Notes: generated by a model not told the origin, from the sequence alone. Positions 5,984-11,256 are shown, counted from the first letter of the stretch. The stretch: 11,318 nt of DNA from Candidatus Nomurabacteria bacterium CG_4_9_14_0_2_um_filter_32_10 (GCA_002788475.1 PFRK01000051.1:1-11318), one strand, 5' to 3'. A program made the numbers and translations.

Positions 5984-6541
5984 TCAATGATTTTCTAAAT
6001 ATAGTTCAGGATATCCAGTTTTTATGTAGTTATTTTCAACATCTTTTATCCCTAAATTTTCTAAGAATTTTATACATTCTACTTTTGCCTCTTTATCATC
6101 TTTAAAATCTCCTTTTGCTTCTGCTTCTATAAAATATCCTAGTCCTGTGACGTTATCTAATGCAACTTCGATATCATCACACATCCAATATTCTCTATAT
6201 TTTTCTATAGTTACAGATTTTTTAAAATCAAGAAAATTTAGAATTTTTTTTAATTCTTCTTTATTTAAAATTTCTATTTCATATTCTTCTGCATAATCAT
6301 AATCTCCGTCGTCTCTTTGATTTATTGATCTAGTATATTCCCAAACGACTTTATCTGGATTGGTCCTTATTCTGAGCCATTCTATTGGATGAGGTTTTCT
6401 TGCAAAAAAATCTCTGTGACTGGGAACATAATAATCATCAATTTGCTTTATAGATTTTATTAATTTACCTATTTTTGATACTTTTTCTTTAATTTCCTCA
6501 AAATTATCTATTTTTACTTTTATTTCAACTTCAATATTCAT
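5984..6541 (-). CDS. CYTH domain protein, CyaB-like (class IV adenylyl cyclase / triphosphatase family)
   Basis: A 185-residue CYTH (triphosphate tunnel) protein. The signature ExExK is EVEIK at residues 4-8. It is followed by an HPIEWLRIR segment, WEYTR, EEYEIEI, KYREYW and DNVTGLGYFIEAEA, which supply the acidic and basic residues expected to line the tunnel and bind metal and triphosphate. Members include class IV adenylyl cyclases, thiamine triphosphatases and polyphosphate-handling enzymes; the substrate cannot be told from sequence alone. I start at ATG 6541 because the ExExK strand normally lies within a few residues of the N-terminus; an upstream in-frame ATG at 6568 adds nine residues that overlap the divergent promoter. 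The stop is TGA, the only one among complete genes here. Convergent with the aldolase, divergent from the L25 gene. Confidence 0.85.
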   Translation of the reverse strand: MNIEVEIKVKIDNFEEIKEKVSKIGKLIKSIKQIDDYYVPSHRDFFARKPHPIEWLRIRTNPDKVVWEYTRSINQRDDGDYDYAEEYEIEILNKEELKKILNFLDFKKSVTIEKYREYWMCDDIEVALDNVTGLGYFIEAEAKGDFKDDKEAKVECIKFLENLGIKDVENNYIKTGYPELYLENH

Positions 6542-6547
6542 GTTTTT

Positions 6548-6553
6548 ATAATA
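6548..6553 (-). promoter_or_regulatory. Candidate -10 box of the CYTH gene (leaderless)
   Basis: On the minus strand TATTAT ends 6 bases before the ATG at 6541, so the transcript would begin at or next to the start codon. No ribosome-binding site is present. The -35 region (TTTTAA-like) is poor. Divergent from the L25 promoter within a 56-base gap. Confidence 0.4.
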
Positions 6554-6562
6554 ACATAAAAG

Positions 6563-6590
6563 TTGCATTTTAAAAATTTTCCTATATACT
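6563..6590 (+). promoter_or_regulatory. Promoter of the L25 gene (probably leaderless)
   Basis: TTGCAT (6563-6568), a 16-base spacer and TATACT (6585-6590). Only 7 bases separate the -10 box from the ATG at 6598, so the mRNA should start at or within a base or two of the start codon. No Shine-Dalgarno sequence is possible in that arrangement. Confidence 0.55.
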
Positions 6591-6597
6591 TTGATTT

Positions 6598-7290
6598 ATG
6601 TTTGTAATTAAAGCCAAAAAGAGAAATGAAGGTGTCAATTTAGATACTTTGAGAAAGATAGGAGAAATACCAGCTGTTTTCTATGGTACAGGGAAAGTTA
6701 CAACTTCCATATCCATTTCAATTATTGAGTTTAAAAAAATCTGGCGAGAAGCTGGAGAGTCTTCTACTGTTAAAATATCGATAGATGACAATAATATTGA
6801 TGTGCTTATTCATGAAGTGCAAGTTAATCCAGTAACAGAAGAGCCAATTCATGTAGACTTTTTGGTTGTGGATATGAATAAAAAGATAAAAATTAATGTG
6901 CCACTTGAATTCATTGGAATATCTAATGCAGTCAAAAATGGATTAGGAAATCTTGTTAAAATACTTCATGAAATTGAAATTGAAGCATTACCAAAAGATC
7001 TTCCACATAATTTAGAAGTTGATATATCTAAACTTGAAACAATAGAAGATCAAATTTTTATTTCTGATATAAAATTACCGATTGGAGTTGCTGTTATTTC
7101 AAATGAACAAGATGTTATAGCTTCTATAGTTCTTCAAGTAGAAGAAAAAGAAGAAGTTGCTCCACCAGTTGATTTATCTTCAATTGAAGTTGAAAAGAAA
7201 GGTAAAAAAGAAGAAGAGGCTCCGACGCCCGAAGGGGTCGGAGTCCCAGCTTCTGATGATAGTCAGAACGTCGGGAGAGAGAAAAAATAA
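6598..7290 (+). CDS. rplY: Large-subunit ribosomal protein bL25, CTC type
   Basis: A 230-residue protein of the long bL25/TL5/CTC form, which binds 5S rRNA in the large subunit. The N-terminal L25 domain covers about residues 1-90 (KRNEGVNLDTLRKIGEIPAVFYG; HEVQVNPVTEEPIHVDFLVV). The beta-rich TL5/CTC domain covers about 95-185 (INVPLEFIG..A..GLGNLVKILHEIEIEALPKDLPHNLEVDISKL). A charged tail rich in Glu and Lys follows, as in many CTC proteins. Within this tail, APTPEGVGVPASDDSQNVG is encoded by two tandem hairpins (7220-7276). The tail carries no conserved function, which would make it a tolerant site for an insert. The gene is divergent from the CYTH gene, and its -10 box places transcription start at the ATG. 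The transglycosylase gene follows after 20 bases with its own -10 box. Confidence 0.92.
   Translation: MFVIKAKKRNEGVNLDTLRKIGEIPAVFYGTGKVTTSISISIIEFKKIWREAGESSTVKISIDDNNIDVLIHEVQVNPVTEEPIHVDFLVVDMNKKIKINVPLEFIGISNAVKNGLGNLVKILHEIEIEALPKDLPHNLEVDISKLETIEDQIFISDIKLPIGVAVISNEQDVIASIVLQVEEKEEVAPPVDLSSIEVEKKGKKEEEAPTPEGVGVPASDDSQNVGREKK
7220..7276 (+). repeat. Tandem hairpins in the bL25 tail
   Basis: Hairpin 1: CTCCGAC (7220-7226) pairs with GTCGGAG (7237-7243), enclosing CCC-GAA-GGG with G7227 bulged. Hairpin 2: TCCC (7244-7247) and TTCTGA (7251-7256) pair with TCAGAA (7263-7268) and GGGA (7273-7276). The double-hairpin layout recalls the gatB and aldolase elements, but the sequence is different. 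In frame, no stop. Confidence 0.65.
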
Positions 7291-7294
7291 ATTA

Positions 7295-7303
7295 TGGTAT
7301 AAT
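7295..7303 (+). promoter_or_regulatory. Extended -10 promoter of the transglycosylase gene (leaderless)
   Basis: TGGTATAAT is a perfect extended -10 element starting 5 bases after the bL25 stop. Exactly 7 bases (AGAAACT) separate it from the ATG at 7311, the same spacing as at the L25 gene. This predicts a leaderless mRNA. No -35 box is evident; the extended -10 may suffice. Confidence 0.6.
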
Positions 7304-7310
7304 AGAAACT

Positions 7311-8681
7311 ATGGTCAAGAAAATCACCATAGTTTTTATTTTTATATTTTTTGTATCAACTTTTTTAGCGCATAAAATAGACGCTTCTTTTGATTGTCTT
7401 ACTTTGGTTAGTTCTTCTTCTCAGGCCAATAAAAATTTTTGTAAGACAGAACTTGCTCAAATAGAAGCCCAACTTGCTGATTTATTAAATAAGCAAAAGG
7501 AACAACAAAAACAGACTGGGACCCTAAAAGGTGATGTAAATTATTTAACTAGTCAAATACTTGCTTTAAAAACTAAAGTTAAAGCAAGAAGCTTAAAAAT
7601 AGCAGAACTAAAAATTGATATAAAAGATAAGGTTTCAAAAATTGGGACTCTTTCTGAAAAAATAGATCGTGAGCATGAATCTTTAGCTCAACTATTGCGT
7701 AACACTAATGATTTTGATAATAAAGATTTTATTTATTTAATGTTTTCTGATGGGGATCTTTCTACTTTTTATAGTGATCTAGAGTCTTATTCATCAATTA
7801 AGCAAGCAATAAAAACATCTGTAGATCAAATTAGAGGTATAAAAACTGAGACTGAAATACAAAAAAGTGATCTTGAAAAAAAACAAGACGCAGAGACAGA
7901 TGCAAAAGCTGAACTTGAAAGTGCTCAAAAAAAAGTAACACAATCCGAAGTAGAAAAAAAACAACTCTTAGCTATTTCTAAAGATAAAGAAACTGCTTAT
8001 CAAAAATTAGCTGCTGAAAAGAAAGCAAGAGCGGATAAAATTCGTGCAGCATTATTTCCTTTAGCTAACTCTTCTCAAAAGATTGATTTCGGTACAGCCT
8101 TAGAATATGCTAATGAAGCAAAAAATAAATTTGGAATAGATCCTGCTTTCTTATTAGCTGTTATTACTCAAGAAAGTAATCTCGGTTCAAATGTTGGTCA
8201 ATGTTATTTAACTAATACTACTACAGGTGCAGGAGTTGGGAAAAATACAGGAACACCATTTTCAAATGTGATGAAGCCAATGGGATTATCTGGACGAAAA
8301 GGAGATGTAGATGATTTCTTAGTTATAACTTCTAAACTAGGAAGAATATGGAATGAGACTCCAGTGTCTTGTCCTATTGGTGGGTATGGTTATGGAGGAG
8401 CAATGGGACCAGCTCAATTTATTCCTTCTACTTGGAGTGGATATATAAGTCGTTTAAAAAATGCTTTAGGTCATGATGCTGATCCTTGGAACGCAAGAGA
8501 TGCCTTTTTTGCTTCTTCAATGCTTTTGACTGATAAAGGGGCTATAGGAAATAGTGTTAGTGCTCAGAATAGAGCAGCTTGTAGTTATTATGGCACTGGA
8601 GGTGCTAGTTGTTCTTATAGTGCGAGTGTTATGAGATTAAAAACTACGATTCAAGCTAATATTGATTTGCTTTCTCAATAA
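7311..8681 (+). CDS. Secreted coiled-coil protein with C-terminal lytic transglycosylase (MltB/SLT-like) domain
   Basis: A 456-residue exported cell-wall enzyme. Residues 1-25 form a signal peptide (KK, then hydrophobic ITIVFIFIFFVSTFLA, likely cleaved near KIDA-S). Residues about 45-130 and 160-248 are Lys/Glu/Gln-rich coiled coil, as in the peptidoglycan-hydrolase regulators EnvC and PcsB. From about 258 a transglycosylase fold follows: FGIDPAFLLAVITQESNLG with probable catalytic Glu288, then GGAMGPAQFIPSTWSGY (362-378), typical of MltB-like enzymes, and DPWNARDAFFASSMLL. Such enzymes cleave the MurNAc-GlcNAc bond with anhydro-MurNAc formation. The fusion suggests a self-contained module for septal or envelope remodelling. 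Cysteines (C29, C44, C298, C354, C424, C434) could form disulfides outside the cytoplasm. Substrate and partners are inference. Confidence 0.88.
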   Translation: MVKKITIVFIFIFFVSTFLAHKIDASFDCLTLVSSSSQANKNFCKTELAQIEAQLADLLNKQKEQQKQTGTLKGDVNYLTSQILALKTKVKARSLKIAELKIDIKDKVSKIGTLSEKIDREHESLAQLLRNTNDFDNKDFIYLMFSDGDLSTFYSDLESYSSIKQAIKTSVDQIRGIKTETEIQKSDLEKKQDAETDAKAELESAQKKVTQSEVEKKQLLAISKDKETAYQKLAAEKKARADKIRAALFPLANSSQKIDFGTALEYANEAKNKFGIDPAFLLAVITQESNLGSNVGQCYLTNTTTGAGVGKNTGTPFSNVMKPMGLSGRKGDVDDFLVITSKLGRIWNETPVSCPIGGYGYGGAMGPAQFIPSTWSGYISRLKNALGHDADPWNARDAFFASSMLLTDKGAIGNSVSAQNRAACSYYGTGGASCSYSASVMRLKTTIQANIDLLSQ

Positions 8682-8704
8682 ATTTATGATAGTGTCTAAT
8701 AAGA

Positions 8705-8784
8705 AAATTTCAAAAGATTTTTGAGCCTTCGCCCTCGGAGTCATAAGGACAGGTAACCCACGACTCTTAAAATCTTTTAAATTT
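8705..8784 (+). repeat. Structured intergenic repeat, copy 2
   Basis: AAATTT (8705-8710), a bulged C (8711) and AAAAGATTTT (8712-8721) pair with AAAATCTTTT (8769-8778) and AAATTT (8779-8784). GAG (8723-8725) pairs with CTC (8764-8766). The core 8726-8763 matches copy 1 (1990-2027) at 34 of 38 bases. Relative to copy 1 the left arm gains a G and the right arm gains the matching C, so pairing is preserved, and the C bulge sits at the same place. It fills the gap between the transglycosylase gene and rpmE. Confidence 0.75.
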
Positions 8785-8801
8785 ACTTTTTAGATAAATT
8801 T

Positions 8802-9020
8802 ATGAAAAAAGAAATACACCCAAAATATGATATAAAAACGAAAGCTACATGTGCTTGTGGAGCTTCTTTTGAAGTTGGTTCCACTATGCCTGAAATTAAA
8901 ATGGAAATTTGTAGTCATTGTCATCCTTTTTATACTGGCAATGATAAAGTAATGGACACTGCTGGACGTGTAGAACGTTTCAACAAACGCCGAGCCGCTT
9001 CTGCTAAGGTAAAAAAGTAA
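8802..9020 (+). CDS. rpmE: Large-subunit ribosomal protein bL31 (zinc-binding type)
   Basis: A 72-residue bL31. MKKEIHPKY opens the protein as in the family. Cys17, Cys19, Cys37 and Cys40 (CAC...CSHC) make the zinc site of the C+ form. HPFYTGNDKVMDTAGRVERFNKR is the conserved core that reaches the 30S subunit at intersubunit bridge B1b. Presence of all four cysteines argues against the zinc-independent paralogue. The start follows intergenic repeat copy 2 by 17 bases; TTAGAT ends 6 bases before the ATG and could be a weak -10 box, but I do not rely on it. prfA follows after a branched palindrome, an rpmE-prfA order common in bacteria. Confidence 0.95.
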   Translation: MKKEIHPKYDIKTKATCACGASFEVGSTMPEIKMEICSHCHPFYTGNDKVMDTAGRVERFNKRRAASAKVKK

Positions 9021-9023
9021 GTA

Positions 9024-9134
9024 AAAATAGCGGGATTCTTGTTTATGGGGACTCTAGCAGCGCGACGGCGCGAGAGTGAGCGCTGGGCTAGTAAGCCCAG
9101 ACAGCGACCCCAGAAATAAGAATCCCGCTATTTT
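9024..9134 (+). repeat. Large branched palindrome between rpmE and prfA
   Basis: AAAATAGCGGGATTCTT (9024-9040) is the exact reverse complement of 9118-9134. The stem continues through 9041-9044/9114-9117 and, after one A-G mismatch, TGGGG (9046-9050)/CCCCA (9108-9112), giving about 26 bp. Inside stand two hairpins: ACTCT (9051-9055)/AGAGT (9073-9077) with GCGC/GCGC, and CTGGGCT (9083-9089)/AGCCCAG (9094-9100) with loop AGTA. The result is a three-way junction. Only TTTT follows the stem, so it is at best a weak terminator. A MITE-like element or a structured RNA are both possible. Confidence 0.75.
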
Positions 9135-9145
9135 CATATAATTTT

Positions 9146-10114
9146 ATGAATTTAAATCTAGAAGAACTAAAAAAGAATCATAATACAAGCTATCTGGCTA
9201 GTGTTTTAGAGCGATTAAATAAAGAAGAAATTGAAGTAAGAGAAATGCTTGCTAAAGATATTACCTTGAAAGAAATGGTAGAAGGGGAATTGAAATCTAT
9301 TGAAGAACAAAGGAATGTTATTGAAAAACAAATTCAAGATATTTTAGATAAGGATATAGGGGAAGAAGAAATGGCTAATGAAATAGTATTAGAAGTACGT
9401 GCTGGAGCTGGAGGAGATGAAGCTTCACTTTTTGCTTGGGAGCTTGCGCATATGTATGAATTATTTTCTGTGATAAAAGGTTGGCAATGGAAAACTAATT
9501 ATGAATCTAAAAATGAATTAGGGGGATACAAAGAAGCTAGTTTTGAAATAAAAGGCAAGGGTGTTTACAAAATGATGCGTTATGAAACAGGAGTGCATAG
9601 AGTGCAAAGAATACCTGCTACAGAAAAAAATGGTAGAGTGCATACTTCTACTGCTTCGGTAGCTGTGCTTCCGATTCGTAAAAAAGTTTTGTTTGAAATA
9701 AATCCAGCTGATTTGGAAATGGAATATTCCCGTTCCGGTGGAAAGGGCGGACAGAATGTAAATAAAGTGGAAACGGCTGTACGACTTATTCACAAACCGA
9801 CTGGCTTAGATGTGCGTTCCACAAATGAAAGAAGTCAATTAGCAAATCGCGAAAAAGCTTTAATGATTTTAACTGCCAAACTTCAGCAATTTAAAGAAGA
9901 AGAGGAAGCTAAAAAATATGCTGGCGTCCGTAAAGATCAAATTGGTACTGGTGATCGTTCTGAAAAAATCCGCACCTATAATTTTTCTCAAGATCGTGTC
10001 ACTGACCATCGCATCAAAAAATCTTGGCACAATTTACCGAAAATAATGACGGGCTACATTGAAGAAATTGTTGAAGCATTACAATCTGGCGAGACAGGTG
10101 ATGAAGAAGAATAA
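9146..10114 (+). CDS. prfA: Peptide chain release factor 1, short N-terminal domain
   Basis: A 322-residue class I release factor. The tripeptide PAT (157-159, in HRVQRIPATEKNGRVHTS) is the RF1 codon-reading motif for UAA/UAG; RF2 would have SPF. The peptidyl-tRNA hydrolysis motif GGQ is at 201-203 (SRSGGKGGQNVNKVETAVRL). The C-terminal DRVTDHRI and LPKIMTGYIEEI segments also fit. Typical RF1 is about 360 residues; here the part before PAT is about 30 residues shorter, so domain 1 is trimmed while both functional motifs are intact. No Shine-Dalgarno sequence precedes the ATG. A TATAAT lies only 3 bases upstream, too near to set a leaderless start at this codon. It probably shares transcription with rpmE across the branched palindrome. 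Confidence 0.96.
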   Translation: MNLNLEELKKNHNTSYLASVLERLNKEEIEVREMLAKDITLKEMVEGELKSIEEQRNVIEKQIQDILDKDIGEEEMANEIVLEVRAGAGGDEASLFAWELAHMYELFSVIKGWQWKTNYESKNELGGYKEASFEIKGKGVYKMMRYETGVHRVQRIPATEKNGRVHTSTASVAVLPIRKKVLFEINPADLEMEYSRSGGKGGQNVNKVETAVRLIHKPTGLDVRSTNERSQLANREKALMILTAKLQQFKEEEEAKKYAGVRKDQIGTGDRSEKIRTYNFSQDRVTDHRIKKSWHNLPKIMTGYIEEIVEALQSGETGDEEE

Positions 10115-10118
10115 AATT

Positions 10119-10147
10119 TTGCTTTTTGTTTATGTATATGTAATACT
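10119..10147 (+). promoter_or_regulatory. Promoter of the RRM protein gene
   Basis: TTGCTT (10119-10124), a 17-base spacer and AATACT (10142-10147), with an extended TG at 10139-10140. Predicted transcription start near 10154, which leaves a leader of about 130 bases before the ATG at 10286, long compared with the other genes here. Confidence 0.45.
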
Positions 10148-10252
10148 TATTGTGTAGTTTCTCGGAGAGCTTTTAAGTTTTCGTTAAAGAGATTTGAGCG
10201 ACGAGGGTATCTACGTTCTGGCATAAGCTGGGACATTAATAATTAGTTTTTG

Positions 10253-10285
10253 CTCGTTTTTTAAAAAATGAGAGAAGTAAATAGT
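10253..10285 (+). promoter_or_regulatory. AU-rich hairpin and ribosome-binding region of the RRM gene
   Basis: CTCGTTTTTT (10253-10262) pairs with AAAAAATGAG (10263-10272), with one G-U pair. The right arm runs into GAGAGAAG (10270-10277), a weak ribosome-binding site 8 bases from the ATG at 10286. Opening of this weak helix with temperature or protein binding could alter initiation; that is inference. Confidence 0.4.
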
Positions 10286-10627
10286 ATGGCTACAAAGCTA
10301 TATGTAGGGGGACTCCCTTACAGCGTTCAAGAGGATGCTCTTAAAGAGCTCTTCGCACAAGCAGGTTCAGTTACATCTGCTGTGATTATTATGGATAAGA
10401 TGTCAGGTCGCTCAAAGGGTTTTGGATTTGTAGAAATGGCAACAGCTGAGGAAGCACAAGCTGCTATCTCAATGTTCAATGACCAAGAATATGAAGGACG
10501 TAAACTCACAGTAAATGAGGCTCGCCCAATGGAAGCTAGACCACCTCGAATAGGAGGTAATGGCGGATATGGTGGAGGCAACGGTGGTTACGGCGGTGGA
10601 AATCGTGGTGGACGCCGAGAATACTAA
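10286..10627 (+). CDS. Glycine-rich single-RRM RNA-binding protein
   Basis: A 113-residue protein with one RNA recognition motif (residues 3-80): RNP2 is LYVGGL (5-10) and RNP1 is KGFGFVEM (44-51), with the exposed aromatics present. A flexible tail follows, rich in Gly, Tyr and Arg (GGYGGGN repeated, then RGGR). The layout matches the Rbp-type proteins of cyanobacteria and other bacteria, which bind RNA and are often cold-induced; a chaperone-like role is family knowledge. I start at ATG 10286 (MATKLYVGG) because the RRM begins at once and a weak ribosome-binding site fits; the in-frame ATG at 10268 lies within a hairpin. Codons are less AT-biased than in its neighbours, as expected of a highly expressed gene. 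It has its own promoter, a long leader and a strong terminator. Confidence 0.93.
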   Translation: MATKLYVGGLPYSVQEDALKELFAQAGSVTSAVIIMDKMSGRSKGFGFVEMATAEEAQAAISMFNDQEYEGRKLTVNEARPMEARPPRIGGNGGYGGGNGGYGGGNRGGRREY

Positions 10628-10645
10628 TTCTAATTATCTAAAAAC

Positions 10646-10672
10646 AAAAAAACCGCATTATGCGGTTTTTTT
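10646..10672 (+). terminator. Strong intrinsic terminator after the RRM gene
   Basis: A seven-A run plus ACCGCA (10646-10657) pairs perfectly with TGCGGT plus seven T (10661-10672) around TTA. The GC stem followed by the T-run is a textbook rho-independent terminator, symmetrical enough to work on both strands. It lies 18 bases past the RRM stop. Confidence 0.92.
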
Positions 10673-10778
10673 GTTTGCTTTAACCTATTATTTTTGGTAT
10701 ATTTTTTACACGGTATCTTGTATTCTTGCTTTTATGTTTTGTTAGAAACTAGAAGCTAGTTACTAGAACCTATATCTT

Positions 10779-10830
10779 GGGCGTGTAGTTTCTGCCAGAG
10801 GCGGACAGGCAGTAATAGAACGCTGTTCTG
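10779..10830 (+). pseudogene. Broken 5' half of tRNA-Ile with a palindromic insert
   Basis: Bases 10779-10790 repeat the first 12 bases of the downstream tRNA (GGGCGTGTAGTT). After 19 foreign bases (10791-10809), bases 10810-10830 match tRNA bases 10856-10876 at 18 of 21 positions, ending in the anticodon arm. The 22-base block 10791-10812 starts TCTGCCAGAGGCGGAC, close to the first hairpin of the gatB/aldolase element, and closes with GGCAG complementary to CTGCC. No 3' half is present, so it cannot make a tRNA. Confidence 0.75.
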
Positions 10831-10843
10831 TGAATTTTTAATA

Positions 10844-10915
10844 GGGCGTGTAGTTCAGTGGTAGAACGCTGTCCTGATAAGACAGAGGCCGTAGGTCCGA
10901 TTCCTACCACGCCCA
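10844..10915 (+). tRNA. trnI: tRNA-Ile, anticodon GAT
   Basis: A complete cloverleaf of 72 bases. Acceptor GGGCGTG/CACGCCC; D stem GTTC/GAAC with loop AGTGGTA; anticodon stem CTGTC/GACAG with loop CTGATAA, giving anticodon GAT (Ile, codons AUC/AUU); variable loop AGGCC; T stem GTAGG/CCTAC with loop TCCGATT; discriminator A. CCA is not encoded and must be added. The T loop has C at position 55, where U is nearly universal. The next gene starts 4 bases after the discriminator. Confidence 0.96.
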
Positions 10916-10919
10916 CTTT

Positions 10920-11174
10920 ATGGAAGAAAATAAAAATAAAATTTGGTGGAAGCCAGCAGTTGAAATATTTAGTGAAATTTCAACTTGGATTGTAGTGCCT
11001 ATAATATTAGCGGTTATTGGAGGTAAGGCTTTGGATCAACGTTATGGGACAAAGCCGTATTTACTTTTAGCACTTGCTGGTTTGGCTTTTTTAATTTCAT
11101 CTTATGGTATTATAAAAGCTGTGAAAAAATTTATAGAAAAAACAAAAGAAGAAGTTAAAAAAAATAAGAATTAA
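10920..11174 (+). CDS. AtpZ/AtpI-like small membrane subunit of the F0F1 ATP synthase operon
   Basis: An 84-residue protein with two membrane spans (about 17-36 and 46-66) and a Lys-rich cytoplasmic C-terminus. VIGGKALDQRYGTKPYLLLALAG matches the family pattern G-G-x-x-L-D-x-x-x-G-T-x-P at the first helix and hairpin turn. AtpZ/AtpI proteins sit first in many atp operons and help ATP synthase assembly or cation handling; the exact role is debated. Position fits: probable atpB starts 78 bases downstream. The ATG is only 4 bases past the tRNA-Ile end, with no ribosome-binding site and no room for a separate promoter. Expression therefore probably depends on the tRNA transcript, and 3' processing of the tRNA would release an mRNA with a 4-base leader. 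Confidence 0.85.
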   Translation: MEENKNKIWWKPAVEIFSEISTWIVVPIILAVIGGKALDQRYGTKPYLLLALAGLAFLISSYGIIKAVKKFIEKTKEEVKKNKN

Positions 11175-11180
11175 TTTTTT

Positions 11181-11256
11181 ACCTGTCCTGTACTAAATTT
11201 TTGATTACGGGGCATAAAGATAAAGATTATTAATTAAAATTTTAGTACTGGGATGG
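11181..11256 (+). promoter_or_regulatory. Structured leader of probable atpB, second copy of the gatB-type leader
   Basis: CCTGTACTAAA (11187-11197) and, after a U-U mismatch, TTTTGATTA (11199-11207) pair with TAATTAAAA (11231-11239) and TTTAGTAC-T-GGG (11241-11252, T11249 bulged), giving about 20 bp right up to the ATG at 11253. The loop has ACGGGG where the gatB copy has ACGAG. The 18-base block 11226-11243 is identical to 3454-3471. Both leaders begin AC-T/C-TGTCC and end TGGGATGG. Here it sits between two genes of one operon rather than at a promoter. Confidence 0.65.

Noticed and set aside
5984..5986. TGA as a possible sense codon (Gly, as in Gracilibacteria/SR1)
   Set aside because: Reading through would add only three residues before TAA, and no other gene has an in-frame TGA, so stop is the simpler reading.
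9137..9142. A perfect TATAAT just upstream of prfA as a leaderless promoter
   Set aside because: It ends 3 bases before the ATG, which would put the transcript start inside or past the start codon; 6-8 bases are expected.
10152..10162. GTGTAGTTTCT in the RRM leader equals bases 10783-10793 of the broken tRNA fragment
   Set aside because: Eleven matching bases without further similarity; the RRM leader does not continue into a tRNA-like arm.
10560..10745. A plus-strand open frame overlapping the end of the RRM gene
   Set aside because: It begins in the Gly-rich coding repeats in another frame and runs through the terminator; no protein-like features.
11181..11189. ACCTGTCCT in the atpB leader also occurs, reverse-complemented, in intergenic repeat copy 2
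   Set aside because: Only 9 bases are shared and the surrounding structures do not align, so I do not join the two repeat families.
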